From assembly GCA_964633435.1 (NCBI GenBank), contig CAZWHA010000002.1, positions 1 to 64,000 on the forward strand: a stretch of 64,000 nt of DNA. Reading direction: 5' to 3'. This DNA is from GCA-016699895 sp964633435 (GTDB lineage Bacteria; Patescibacteriota; Saccharimonadia; Saccharimonadales; Saccharimonadaceae). The notes beneath the pieces were generated by a model. The model ran no database searches, was not told the origin of the DNA, and saw nothing but the letters and a program-made list of their open reading frames with translations. This document shows positions 8,290 to 17,225 of this stretch, piece after piece. Position 1 is the first letter of the stretch; every line of letters begins with the position of its first letter. Made by a program: the position numbers and the translations under genes.

Positions 8290-9855
8290 TTAAAAACTGT
8301 CTTTTTTGGCGCTGAGGAAATTGCCCCACTGCCGTATGAAACCGAGGATGGTTTTGAGTGGCAGTTCAACGAACATATCGAGGAACCGTGAAATAACATT
8401 AAACTGCGAATAGGTTTCACTGATGCGGCGACCGACGGCAACAAATGGCATGTACAGGAAGTCACGCAGCATGGTAACGCTGGTTTGGGCTTCCTCGCCC
8501 ACTTCGATTTCGCGAATGGCACGCGACAGGCGGAAACCAAGGAAGCTTGCGGTGCTGATAAAGGTAAAGAAGATCACGAGGTGAATCCATTCAAACTGTG
8601 CGTAGCGCACCAGCAGATAGCCAAAGCCGCCAAAGACAGCGATGATAGCCAAAGTATAGGCGACATTATAGCCGACCCCGAACTTCTTTTTCGGTCTGAC
8701 GCCGAGGAATGGCTTGGTCGGCACTGGTTCAAACAGGATACGCGTCATGGTACGGTGTAAGGCTCGAGTATTTTCGGCCGACGGCATCAGTAGGGTCAGA
8801 CGCAGCGCGATCATATATAGTGGTGGCGCTAGAAGGTTTACGGCCAAGGCTATCCAGATGATATGACCGTTAACTATCAAGTCGTAGGGTACCTCAATGG
8901 CGATACCGATAATGAATTTGCTGATGATCAGGAAAATCACGCTGCGAATAATACCACGGTTGATCGTTTCGCTGACAGTGTGGTATGATTCGGAAATTGC
9001 CGAGTCGTAGGGGCCAAGGAAGGCCTTTTCGCTACCGAGCTGCGCGGCGAGTTTGTCGTTGCTGTGCAGAGCACGCAGCAAAATCCGCAACGAGGCACCA
9101 TTGCGGTCGATTAAGTGTTTGATTTTTTCCAGAGACGGGCTAGCAAAAACTTGATCGATCTGTGTGTTAAACTTGGCAAATTCAACGGCTTTTGATGGAG
9201 AGATCTGGTAGCGGCTCAGCAGGTTGAATCGAATAGCGGCCGGGTCGTTTTTGGTCAGAGTACTGCCGATGGCGACGAATAACACTGCTTCGTAGCTAGT
9301 TGGTTTTTGCCCGTCAAAAAAGCTATCGGCGTCGATGGCATTCAGGAAATAGTTATAGGCTAGATCGGTAAAGGCTAGACTCGTTCGATGATCCCGTAAC
9401 TGCGATTCAATGGCGGCGGCCATCGGCTCTAATGTCCAGCGCTCGACAGTATCGCGTGGAAAACGCTGCAGGAGTTGTTGCCTGGTTTTTGAATAATTGC
9501 GGACGATAGCAGTGATATCGTTGATAGTGGTGAGCATTACACTGTCGTTTTCGAGATAGCCAGCCAGCGTCAGTTCCGTAACGAGTTCAGCGCCAGCGTC
9601 GCCGAGATTGCTATTATCTGGCGTTAAATAGGCCCGTTTGAAAAAGCGCCGAATGGCTCGCTGTAGGAGTAATTTTTCGTCAGCATTTTCCGAGGCATTG
9701 CGCAGGCTCTCATAGAGGAATGTCAGGCCTGCCCCAGTGGTTGAGACGTGTAGTTTTTCGGCAGTTTCAGCGTTAGCCTTTTCGCGTGCCTGAGCATCGC
9801 TAATGGCCCGCAACTGGTCGGTGAATTGGCGTGCTAACAGGTTAGGCTCTCTCAT
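8290..9855 (-). CDS. Integral membrane protein, unknown family
   Basis: A 521-residue protein. Residues 1-300 are soluble and mostly helical; 305-455 hold about four hydrophobic segments (GIIRSVIFLIISKFIIGIAI; HIIWIALAVNLLAPPLYMIA; VAYTLAIIAVFGGFGYLLV; WIHLVIFFTFISTASFLGF); the tail (456-521) is amphipathic and near the membrane. I know no characterised homologue. The -10 box (TATAAT) contains the stop codon of rluB, placing the promoter inside the end of the upstream gene; the leader is short and lacks a Shine-Dalgarno. Confidence 0.85.
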   Translation of the reverse strand: MREPNLLARQFTDQLRAISDAQAREKANAETAEKLHVSTTGAGLTFLYESLRNASENADEKLLLQRAIRRFFKRAYLTPDNSNLGDAGAELVTELTLAGYLENDSVMLTTINDITAIVRNYSKTRQQLLQRFPRDTVERWTLEPMAAAIESQLRDHRTSLAFTDLAYNYFLNAIDADSFFDGQKPTSYEAVLFVAIGSTLTKNDPAAIRFNLLSRYQISPSKAVEFAKFNTQIDQVFASPSLEKIKHLIDRNGASLRILLRALHSNDKLAAQLGSEKAFLGPYDSAISESYHTVSETINRGIIRSVIFLIISKFIIGIAIEVPYDLIVNGHIIWIALAVNLLAPPLYMIALRLTLLMPSAENTRALHRTMTRILFEPVPTKPFLGVRPKKKFGVGYNVAYTLAIIAVFGGFGYLLVRYAQFEWIHLVIFFTFISTASFLGFRLSRAIREIEVGEEAQTSVTMLRDFLYMPFVAVGRRISETYSQFNVISRFLDMFVELPLKTILGFIRQWGNFLSAKKDSF

Positions 9856-9870
9856 AGTTTTACTAAAAGA

Positions 9871-10548
9871 TTATACCACGCCGTCCAACTTTTGCCATTG
9901 ACCAGGTTTCAGGTTGCCGAGTGCGAAATTGCCGAAATGGGTGCGATGGAGTTTTGTCACCGTGTAGCCCAAGGCTCGAAAGGTGCGACGAATCTGTCGA
10001 TTGCGCCCTTCGCTCATAGTGACGCGCCACGTTTTACGCTGATCATCAAGCTTTTCGAGATGTAGTCGGGACGGGCCATCCTCGAGCGTAACGCCGATAT
10101 CCGCAATCATTTGTTGATGGAGTGGTTCGAGCGGCTGATCGAGTGCAACCTCGTAGACTTTAGTTTTGGCGAACTTGGGATGCGTCATTTGGAATGCAAA
10201 ATCACCGTTATCGGTCAGCAGGATCAGTCCCGAACTGTTCTGGTCCAGCCGACCAACGGTTTTCAGTTTCTGTAATTCGGGTGGTAGTAGTTCATAAAGT
10301 GTCCGAGCATCGCGGGCTTGGGCACGCCGAGAGCTGACGTAACCAACGGGCTTATACAGCATGATCAGGGTTGATTCGGTCGGCAGAGTGAGTTGCCGAT
10401 GGTCGAGCTGTACTGTCGAGCCATCCGATGCTCGATCGCCAAGAGTGGCAACCGTGCCGTCGATAGTGATTCGTCCGGACGCGATCAACAGATCGGCTTC
10501 GCGCCGTGAGGTGCCGGTAGCAGTAGCTATAAATTTGTTCAGTCGCAT
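9871..10548 (-). CDS. rluB: rRNA pseudouridine synthase, RsuA/RluB family
   Basis: Isomerises a uridine in rRNA, in this family usually 23S U2605 (RluB) or 16S U516 (RsuA). The 225-residue protein has an N-terminal S4 RNA-binding domain (MRLNKFIATATGTSRREADL) and the catalytic motif GRLDQNSSGLILLT with Asp102; EGRNRQIRRTFRALG near 180-195 is the conserved motif III. Which uridine is modified cannot be told from sequence. TAGAAT ends six bases before the ATG, suggesting a leaderless mRNA. The 8290-9855 gene follows 16 bp downstream. Confidence 0.93.
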   Translation of the reverse strand: MRLNKFIATATGTSRREADLLIASGRITIDGTVATLGDRASDGSTVQLDHRQLTLPTESTLIMLYKPVGYVSSRRAQARDARTLYELLPPELQKLKTVGRLDQNSSGLILLTDNGDFAFQMTHPKFAKTKVYEVALDQPLEPLHQQMIADIGVTLEDGPSRLHLEKLDDQRKTWRVTMSEGRNRQIRRTFRALGYTVTKLHRTHFGNFALGNLKPGQWQKLDGVV

Positions 10549-10588
10549 AGGCCTATTCTATCACGAGCTGACACAAAATAGGTGCCAA

Positions 10589-11617
10589 CTAGCTAGCTGC
10601 GTCAGTGGAGGCGTCGAGGTTAATCACACCATTGGGGTCGATACTAATCGTACTGACCTGTTCCGAGCCTGGCTCAATGTGAAGTGGTTCAGCGGCTGGA
10701 CTAGGATTCATATTGAGGCCGGGAGCAATGGCCGAGGCTTCTTCTCTGGCCAGCAGGTTGTCAATGTCAATTTTAGGGTTCAGTGAGGTGCCGGTTGGCT
10801 GAATGACCTTGATACCGCCAGTGGCTGGCATGGCGCTGGGAGCTAGGACTGGTTCGGCTTCGGTTTGCGGCGAAAGTTGAGGCTCAACCGCAGATTCGGT
10901 TGATGCTGGTGGCGTGCTGGTCGGTGTCGGAGCAGCTGGCTGTGATTGCTGTAGCGGCTGTGGGGTTGGTAATGGTATCGGTGGCAAAGTTGGATTATTG
11001 GCGTTCGGCGCCGTGACCTGCGGCACAGAGGGAGTAGTGATAATGGTCGGCACGCTGGGTGGTGTACTAGGCAATGCTGGTGGCGCTACCGCAGCAGTCG
11101 TGCTGGGACTAGTGGCTTGAATCGGGTTAAAGGGCGATTGATTTGGCTGTGTAACTGCAGGATTTGGCGTTGCCGGGGATGTCGATGTTGGCACTGGAGT
11201 GGGCGCTGATTCTGGCTGGACATTGGCTGGACTGGCGGCAGTTCGCGGCGGTTCGGCCAAGACTTGTTTAACTGTAGCGACGACGTCTTCAATCCCGACC
11301 TGGGATTTCACGAGGTAACGATCAGCTCCGAGCTGTCGACCACGTTCCTTTTGTGATTCCCCACCCAGAGCCGACATGACAATAATTTTAATATCGCGGG
11401 TCTTTTCGTTAGTGCGCAGCAAATCGATCATCTCAAACCCGCTGATTTTCGGCATCATAACATCACTAATAATCAAGTCAGGATGCTCATTGATGGCATT
11501 AGTCAGGGCTTCTTCGCCGTCGCTGGCGCTGACGATATCGTAACCCTCGGCCAGTAGGCGCACGCCGTAAATTTCGCGTAGCGCTTTGTCATCTTCTACC
11601 AAGAGAATTTTCGTCAT
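10589..11617 (-). CDS. Response regulator with long Pro/Thr/Gln-rich tail
   Basis: Residues 1-120 form a CheY-like receiver (LLVEDD acidic pocket, phospho-acceptor Asp in LIISDVMMP near 52, SA near 82, Lys in YLVKSQ). Residues 125-260 are a low-complexity Pro/Ala/Thr/Gln linker; the last 80 residues (from GGIKVIQPTGTSLNP) are acidic and unlike any output domain I know. There is no DNA-binding domain, so the output is probably protein-protein contact. TATAAT ends seven bases before the ATG. The histidine kinase gene lies 43 bp upstream on the same strand and is the likely partner. Confidence 0.9.
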   Translation of the reverse strand: MTKILLVEDDKALREIYGVRLLAEGYDIVSASDGEEALTNAINEHPDLIISDVMMPKISGFEMIDLLRTNEKTRDIKIIVMSALGGESQKERGRQLGADRYLVKSQVGIEDVVATVKQVLAEPPRTAASPANVQPESAPTPVPTSTSPATPNPAVTQPNQSPFNPIQATSPSTTAAVAPPALPSTPPSVPTIITTPSVPQVTAPNANNPTLPPIPLPTPQPLQQSQPAAPTPTSTPPASTESAVEPQLSPQTEAEPVLAPSAMPATGGIKVIQPTGTSLNPKIDIDNLLAREEASAIAPGLNMNPSPAAEPLHIEPGSEQVSTISIDPNGVINLDASTDAAS

Positions 11618-11660
11618 TTCTCTCCCATTATACTAATGTTTTTTTGCGCTGTAAAGGTCA

Positions 11661-12875
11661 TTATGACTGGTCCCTTAATTTTATCTCACGGGCTTTTGCC
11701 AGAGCCTGTTCACGGTTTAGTCGTTCAAATTCTACCCAAAATGTCGAGCCCTGGCCATATTCACTAGCGACGCCGACTTTGCCACCCATATGCTCAGCCA
11801 GCTTTTTAATGAGATAGAGACCCAGCCCGGTACCACCGATTTCGCGTGTGTCACTGCTATCAACACGGTAGAATTTCTGAAACAAATGCGGGACGTCCTC
11901 TGATGGTATACCGATACCAGTGTCGGTGACCGAGATTCGTACTCGATTATTGGCATCACTGACTGCAACCTTGATCGAGCCCGTCCGGGTGTATTTGATG
12001 GCATTCCCGATCAGGTTATCGAGGATTTCCTGCAGATGATCGAGGTCGGCATAGATGATATACATCGGTTCGAGTTGCCCAGTAGTTTCATAGAGGAGCT
12101 TGAGGTCTTTGGCGCCAGCCTGGCTCTGCAGCTGATCGACCGATTGACGTGCGGCAGCGCCAGCATCGACCAAAATCGGCTTGTTGCGCATCCGATTGTC
12201 GTCAAGTTTAGTGATGTCTAGTAGGTCCTGAAATAGGCGCCCTAGATGCTGGGCGGCTTCGTGAGCCTTTGTTGCGTATACCAAACCACGGGCGTCGACA
12301 CTAGCCGTATCTGGATTCATCAGCATACCCAGATAGCCTTCGATAATAGCGACAGGTGTGCGCATTTCGTGACTGGCCGTGCTAACAAAATCTGACTGCT
12401 GATGCAGTTCCTGCTGTTGGATCGTTACATCGCGAAAGGTCACGACGACGTTGGGGCGAGCTGGTCCTTCGCCATGTTTATCATCCGAATTGTCGCTAAT
12501 CGGCGTGGCTTGGATGCCCACCTGGATATATTTACCGGAATTGGTTTTCAACAGGACACCGTCAAGTTTGGCGGGATGGGCGGCATTCATGGCGATCAAA
12601 ATTGGATTCTGCTGGTTGTCGACCGGATGTTCGCTGGCGTCGAAAAATTGAAAAATACTGTTAAAGTTTAACTCTAGTGCATCCTGAGCTGCCCAACCAG
12701 TCATGTCGGCGGCTGATTTGTTGAATAGTTTAATAACACCATCCTGATTAATAACGGCGACGCCGTCGGAAATGGTGTTAATGACAGCGTCAGCTTTACT
12801 CGATAATCCAGCGGTGCTGGATTTTTGGTCGTGACCCTGCTTTTTCTTAAACAGACTATTAAACGTTTTGCCCAC
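11661..12875 (-). CDS. Cytosolic PAS-domain sensor histidine kinase
   Basis: A 404-residue kinase without membrane segments. Residues 25-155 form a PAS/PAC sensor (INTISDGVAVINQDG); the H-box is TASHEMRTPV with His169; the ATPase domain has the N-box DNLIGNAIKYT, G1 DTGIGIP and G2 GTGLGLYLIKKLAEHMGG. The start is GTG at 12873-12875, with a TATCAT -10 eight bases upstream and no clear Shine-Dalgarno. The lack of a transmembrane sensor implies a cytoplasmic signal. Likely phosphorylates the receiver protein encoded immediately downstream. Confidence 0.94.
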   Translation of the reverse strand: MGKTFNSLFKKKQGHDQKSSTAGLSSKADAVINTISDGVAVINQDGVIKLFNKSAADMTGWAAQDALELNFNSIFQFFDASEHPVDNQQNPILIAMNAAHPAKLDGVLLKTNSGKYIQVGIQATPISDNSDDKHGEGPARPNVVVTFRDVTIQQQELHQQSDFVSTASHEMRTPVAIIEGYLGMLMNPDTASVDARGLVYATKAHEAAQHLGRLFQDLLDITKLDDNRMRNKPILVDAGAAARQSVDQLQSQAGAKDLKLLYETTGQLEPMYIIYADLDHLQEILDNLIGNAIKYTRTGSIKVAVSDANNRVRISVTDTGIGIPSEDVPHLFQKFYRVDSSDTREIGGTGLGLYLIKKLAEHMGGKVGVASEYGQGSTFWVEFERLNREQALAKAREIKLRDQS

Positions 12876-12970
12876 CCTTCGAAATGATATCTGGTAACTC
12901 CTCTATTGAAAGTTCCGAGTCCATTGTAGCACGAAACAGGAAAATCTCACTAGCATTATCGTCGGTCACA

Positions 12971-13885
12971 TCACCGCTCAAAGATGCCGTCTTGGCTGGC
13001 GGCTTGGTCAAAGATATCTCGCATTTCGTCGATCGAAGGGCGCTTTTTGGGATCTGGGTTCAGAGCCTTTGTAACAACGCGGCGGAGATCGGATGGTGCG
13101 TTAGGGTGAAAATCGCCGAGTGTTATGTCCGGCGTTCTGTTGACTCGATCATAACCCTCGGGATCCCATGAATAGATTTCGCCAAATGGATTGGTTCCGG
13201 TCAGGGCGCGAAATGCTGTTACGCCCATCGCCCACACATCACGGGCGGGCGATGCGGTATCGCTGCCCCTATAGACTTCCGGTGGGACGCTCTGATTCGG
13301 TGAGCCAAATACTATTCCTTCGTCTTTTTCGTCTGTGTGCGACGCGTTTTTAGCTGATACTGTTACACCAAAATCAAATAGTATTCCTGTGTGGTTGTCA
13401 TCAACGGCGACGTTGGAGGGTTTGACGTCGCAATGAATGAATCCGGCCCCGTTCAGCGCCACTACCCCCGCGATACCGCCAGCTATGATCCGTAGATTGC
13501 GCTGAAGATCCTGCGGGGTTGGCAGTGGAGTTGTCGCATCGTGCTGCCCTGCATCCCCTGGTGGCGCGGGGAGTCGCTCGTACAATGTTCCGTTTAGTTG
13601 CCACGGGGTTGCGAGAAAAGGAACTCCCTCCCAAGTGCCTGCACTATGCACTCCGAGTAGGTGGTCACTTACTCTTGCTCGTCGTAGGCGACGATGAATT
13701 ATGATCTCATTCACTAGTCGATCCACACCGTTTTTGGTCGGTACTTTTACGGCTACGAGTTTTCCTGTTCTGGGGTAAGTAGCTCGGACAACACGAGAAG
13801 CGCGCGTTTTTGCCACCAGTTCATCGACCTCGTAGGGGCCGATTCGAGTGCCTCGCTCTAGCGGTGGTTCTGTGCGTCCAGTCAT
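12971..13885 (-). CDS. Ser/Thr protein kinase-like protein (degenerate P-loop)
   Basis: A 304-residue soluble kinase fold. Lys47 in VAVKVPT, HCDVKPSNV (catalytic Asp153, in place of HRDLKPxN) and DFG at 171-173 are present; VPPEVY replaces the APE motif. The glycine-rich loop, expected near 23-34, reads VAKTRASRVVRA and has no glycine, so nucleotide binding may be altered. There is no membrane anchor or PASTA domain. TATAAT ends six bases before the ATG, indicating a leaderless message. Sits between two histidine kinase/response regulator pairs. Confidence 0.9.
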   Translation of the reverse strand: MTGRTEPPLERGTRIGPYEVDELVAKTRASRVVRATYPRTGKLVAVKVPTKNGVDRLVNEIIIHRRLRRARVSDHLLGVHSAGTWEGVPFLATPWQLNGTLYERLPAPPGDAGQHDATTPLPTPQDLQRNLRIIAGGIAGVVALNGAGFIHCDVKPSNVAVDDNHTGILFDFGVTVSAKNASHTDEKDEGIVFGSPNQSVPPEVYRGSDTASPARDVWAMGVTAFRALTGTNPFGEIYSWDPEGYDRVNRTPDITLGDFHPNAPSDLRRVVTKALNPDPKKRPSIDEMRDIFDQAASQDGIFER

Positions 13886-13930
13886 CTCTCAATTATAACC
13901 TCTTGTGGTTAGTTTGTCAAATAATAGCAC

Positions 13931-13960
13931 AAAAACAGCTCATCCTATAATGAGCTGTTT
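13931..13960 (-). terminator. Intrinsic terminator of tRNA-Glu
   Basis: On the minus strand a perfect 10-bp stem (AAACAGCTCA with TGAGCTGTTT) and 8-nt loop runs into TTTTT, directly downstream of the tRNA. Confidence 0.85.
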
Positions 13961-13974
13961 CCATAATTCCGATT

Positions 13975-14049
13975 TGGTGATCTCACGGGGAATCGAACCC
14001 CGATTGTCAGGATGAGAACCTGATGTCCTAACCGTTAGACGATGAGACC
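13975..14049 (-). tRNA. tRNA-Glu (anticodon CTC)
   Basis: A complete cloverleaf on the minus strand: acceptor stem GGTCTCA with TGAGATC (one G-U pair), anticodon stem TCAGG/CCTGA with loop TTCTCAT giving anticodon CTC, T-loop GTTCGATT, discriminator A and an encoded CCA. CTC reads GAG; it is the isoacceptor additional to the universal TTC. Confidence 0.97.
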
Positions 14050-14058
14050 TTGTCGAGT

Positions 14059-14064
14059 ATTATA
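14059..14064 (-). promoter_or_regulatory. -10 box of tRNA-Glu inside a stop codon
   Basis: TATAAT on the minus strand, with TG two bases earlier, nine bases before the tRNA 5' end. It overlaps the TAA stop of the upstream response regulator. Confidence 0.7.
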
Positions 14065-14443
14065 TCACGCTTCGCACGATTTCGACCAAGCGGCGCGGAG
14101 TGATGTCGGCTTTGATGAGATAGGCGTCAACCTGGGACTCCATCACCGCACGCGACTCCTTGTCTTGTTCGAAATTCGTCGTGACGATGACATGGCTACT
14201 GGTTGTCTGAGGATCAGATTTTAGTTCATGCAGGATTTCACTGCCCATTTTGCCTGGCAGCATAATGTCGAGCAAAATCAAATCAAACAGATGCTTTTTG
14301 GCGGCAGCCAGACCAGCTTCGCCATCGGCGGCCCACTCGACAGCAAAACCAGCGGCGCTGAGCGCTTGGCCGTACATTTCACCGATAAACCGATCATCCT
14401 CGATAATCAGGATGCGTTTTGGGGCTATGCTCGCGTTTTCCAT
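14060..14443 (-). CDS. Single-domain response regulator
   Basis: A 127-residue receiver-only protein: IIEDD acidic pair near 14-16, phospho-acceptor Asp in LILLDIMLPG near 58, VTTN in place of the Thr/Ser motif, Lys in YLIKAD near 110. There is no output domain, so it must signal by contact or act as a phosphate relay. The ATG lies four bases after the stop of the membrane histidine kinase, its likely partner, in an operon that begins with the DUF3048 gene. No Shine-Dalgarno is obvious; reinitiation after the kinase stop is likely. Confidence 0.93.
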   Translation of the reverse strand: MENASIAPKRILIIEDDRFIGEMYGQALSAAGFAVEWAADGEAGLAAAKKHLFDLILLDIMLPGKMGSEILHELKSDPQTTSSHVIVTTNFEQDKESRAVMESQVDAYLIKADITPRRLVEIVRSVI

Positions 14444-14447
14444 CAGA

Positions 14448-15995
14448 TTACTTTTTCACCCTAGAATGGTTATCAATCCAACCACTGTTGTCTTTGTCGC
14501 TGATCAGCTCGCTGTTGCTACCTACGCCGTTTAGTTTATCGGCGACGCTAGCGTAAATTGGCAAGGTAAAAGTAAACAGCGAGCCTTCGCCTTCGCGTGA
14601 CTCGACCTCGATACTGCCACCGTGACTCTCGACAATAGCACGCGAGATATAGAGTCCCAGACCAGTGCCGCTAACAGCATCCCGAGTGCGATGTGATCGA
14701 TAGAATTTACTGAACAAGTTGCTAGCAACATTTTCGGGAATACCAATACCGTGATCTCTGATCGAAATAGCGACAAATTGGCCATCGATGGTCGCACCGA
14801 CCTCGATACTGCCACCGTCGCGACTGTATTTGATAGCGTTATCGATCAAGTTTGATACGACTTCGTCAATCGATGATTGGTCAGCAGCAATGGTTGGTAG
14901 GTCCTGCGGCAGTTGCCACACGATTTGACGATTCAAGGTTCGGGCGCGTAGTTCCAGATCGTCCCTGATGTCATCGATAATACTAGTAAGCGATGTTTCG
15001 CGCAGCGTTAGTTGGAGGTGTTTGCGGTCGTAGCGGCTGGCATTCAAAATATTGCTGATATAGGAAGCCAGACGCTTGGCACTAACATTTAGTCGGTCAA
15101 TTAACTGATGCTGATCGGGACTGAGCTGATTAACGAGCTGCTCGTCGAGGATGTCGAGATAGCCGCGAATTACCGTTACTGGACCGCGTAGTTCGTGAGC
15201 CGCTAAGGCGATAAAATCCAAGTTAGCTTCCTCGTCGGCATATTCCTCGGTACGATCAACCGTGACGATAATCGTTTCGATGCCAGTGGGCGCGTTCTTT
15301 TTATAATGAGCTAAAACGTCAAATAATCGCCGTTCAGTTGTCCCGCCCGGCGCCACATTTGGAATACGTGACCACAGTTTTTCGGCCGATATTTGCTCTT
15401 CGGAAACCTTTTTCAACCACTGACCTAGTGAGTCACTGACCGTCGAAAAGTCCAGTTGAATGTTAGTGGTGCCCTCTTCGTCAACATAGACTGGCGCGCG
15501 AGAGTTTTTGGCGATAACGCGGTTATGATTATTGAGAGCGATCATGCCAATTGGCAGTGTTTCGAGTAGTTTAATGCGAAACGCATCTTCGGGGTGTCGC
15601 AGGTCGCCGGCTGCGGTGCAATCTTTCGCGTAGATGATGTCGAGGATGTTGGCTAGACCGTTTTTCTGAAAGCCACGCGTATTGCGATCAGGCGGCGTAC
15701 CGGTCGATGGTTCGCCGCTTGTCTGTACCATCGCACGCATGATAACATCAGTCGGTTTCAATGCGTAGCGCAGCAGTAGATAACTAGCGAGCGATTGAAT
15801 GAGTACTAGGCCAACCAGTGCCACCAAAAAAGCCGATTCTGATCCGAGCGGCCCAACCGCAATCCTAAAAATTGCTACCACAATGCTGACGACGATCATT
15901 TCTGAAAATAAAAACATTAGCCAACTGCGGCTAAACAGGCGCGGGTAGAAATCCGAAAGCCGCGGCAACACCATATCATCGCGTTGCTCGCTCAT
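14448..15995 (-). CDS. Membrane sensor histidine kinase
   Basis: A 515-residue kinase. Two transmembrane segments with a very short loop (about 25-47 and 53-77) anchor it; residues 130-250 form a PAS-like region (LLETLPIGMIALNNHNRVIA); the H-box is ALAAHELRGPVTV with His267; the ATPase domain has DNAIKYSRDG, DHGIGIP and GTGLGLYISRAIVESHGG. The frame is open upstream to 16157, but MSEQRDD at 15995 is the credible start: it overlaps the stop of the DUF3048 gene by four bases (ATGA). It is followed after four bases by a receiver-only regulator. Confidence 0.93.
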   Translation of the reverse strand: MSEQRDDMVLPRLSDFYPRLFSRSWLMFLFSEMIVVSIVVAIFRIAVGPLGSESAFLVALVGLVLIQSLASYLLLRYALKPTDVIMRAMVQTSGEPSTGTPPDRNTRGFQKNGLANILDIIYAKDCTAAGDLRHPEDAFRIKLLETLPIGMIALNNHNRVIAKNSRAPVYVDEEGTTNIQLDFSTVSDSLGQWLKKVSEEQISAEKLWSRIPNVAPGGTTERRLFDVLAHYKKNAPTGIETIIVTVDRTEEYADEEANLDFIALAAHELRGPVTVIRGYLDILDEQLVNQLSPDQHQLIDRLNVSAKRLASYISNILNASRYDRKHLQLTLRETSLTSIIDDIRDDLELRARTLNRQIVWQLPQDLPTIAADQSSIDEVVSNLIDNAIKYSRDGGSIEVGATIDGQFVAISIRDHGIGIPENVASNLFSKFYRSHRTRDAVSGTGLGLYISRAIVESHGGSIEVESREGEGSLFTFTLPIYASVADKLNGVGSNSELISDKDNSGWIDNHSRVKK

Positions 15996-17167
15996 TCCCA
16001 GGTGATGGCCTTTCCATTGGCGACGGCCGTGATCCAAGTCTGGCCGCGTTTTAGCTGGATTGGCTGGCCAGCTTCGTCCAGTAGTGTTAGCTGTGAGGTT
16101 GGACTGTCCTTGTGCCAAGTGCCTTTCGTGACGGTGCCGTCCTGGAAGACGTAACATCCGCCGCTGCCGATAGTGGCGATGGTGTTATGAAGACGATCGG
16201 ATTGCAAAGTTTGATTAACCTGCAGGGCGATGACGACATCAGGGGTGACTTGGCCTTTTTCACGGTCTTGGTGAGCGACATTGCCCTGGTAACGAAGGTA
16301 CGTATGACTATCGGTGTCATAGGCATATGACACGGCGAATTGACCAGTGCTGACGGCTAATTTGATAGTGGTGGCGGCTTCGCCGTCGGTTTTAGCTGTA
16401 CTGTCAACTGCTTGCCTAGTGAGTCCACTAAAGTCGGAACTGGTTTTGCCTTTGTTGCTGGCTAGGCCTGCTAGGTGTGAATAATCGGTATAGACGTTGT
16501 GTGGCGCGCGGCGATCCTTGGCGCGCCAATAGGCTGCTCCATTGGCAAATTGGTCGAGATCGACGCCATAACTGCCGCTTCGTAGCATGTTCAGCGCCTC
16601 GGGCGAACCACCGACATGAGCAACTGCTGGTGAAAAGGCTGCCGCCCAGTCGAGATAGTACGGTCGTACACTGCGAACCGGGCCGATCAATGATGGTTCG
16701 TTGTCTTGGTAGAGGGCGATAAATCGCGTGATGCCGCCCTCAGCGACAGCTTCGAATACAACACCGGCATCTTTTAGTCCTGATTGCGGGCGGGCTTCGG
16801 GCGAGTTTTCGATCATCACAGCCAAAACTGAACGTTTGGTAGCAGCTTGGTTCGAGACTTCCCGTCCAGTGAGCGGCGAGTAGTATTTGGTGGCTTGGTC
16901 AGCTTGATCGGGATGTTTGACGCCGGCACCCTTGAAATCGGTAGTACCGGACACAAAATGATAAATGACAAAGGCAGTTACGATGCCGACAGCCAGGATC
17001 GAGGCTATAATAATCCAGCGACGATGCTTCGCTAGTTTCGCGACTGCTCGGTCCTTTAACAAGCTCGGCTGTTTGTGACTGCCGGCAGGTTTTTTGACGG
17101 GCGGTTTCTCGGAATGGTGTTTTTCTGAGAGCGGCGCGATGTCAGATAGCTTTTTCATGGCGCTCAT
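15992..17167 (-). CDS. DUF3048 (YerB-like) membrane-anchored protein
   Basis: A 391-residue protein with a cytoplasmic N-terminus, one membrane segment (about 50-71, WIIIASILAVGIVTAFVIYH) and an extracytoplasmic DUF3048 domain. Recognisable motifs are AVMIENSPEARPQSGL, VFEAVAEGGITRF and GPVRSVRPYYLDWA; the C-terminal half has GSGGCYVFQDGTVTKGTW. Bacillus YerB is a putative lipoprotein of unknown function; here a transmembrane helix replaces the lipid anchor. TATAAT lies eight bases before the ATG. It heads the operon with the membrane kinase and regulator, so it could be part of the sensed envelope process; that link is inference. Confidence 0.9.
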   Translation of the reverse strand: MSAMKKLSDIAPLSEKHHSEKPPVKKPAGSHKQPSLLKDRAVAKLAKHRRWIIIASILAVGIVTAFVIYHFVSGTTDFKGAGVKHPDQADQATKYYSPLTGREVSNQAATKRSVLAVMIENSPEARPQSGLKDAGVVFEAVAEGGITRFIALYQDNEPSLIGPVRSVRPYYLDWAAAFSPAVAHVGGSPEALNMLRSGSYGVDLDQFANGAAYWRAKDRRAPHNVYTDYSHLAGLASNKGKTSSDFSGLTRQAVDSTAKTDGEAATTIKLAVSTGQFAVSYAYDTDSHTYLRYQGNVAHQDREKGQVTPDVVIALQVNQTLQSDRLHNTIATIGSGGCYVFQDGTVTKGTWHKDSPTSQLTLLDEAGQPIQLKRGQTWITAVANGKAITWE

Positions 17168-17225
17168 ACCACAATATTATAGCGCATACGCTTTGTGCTA
17201 TGCAAGTATAGTAAACCTGAACCTC

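Noticed and set aside
15996..16157. 54-codon N-terminal extension of the membrane histidine kinase
   Set aside because: The extension reads through the coding end of the DUF3048 gene in another frame and is basic low-quality sequence; ATGA overlap supports 15995.
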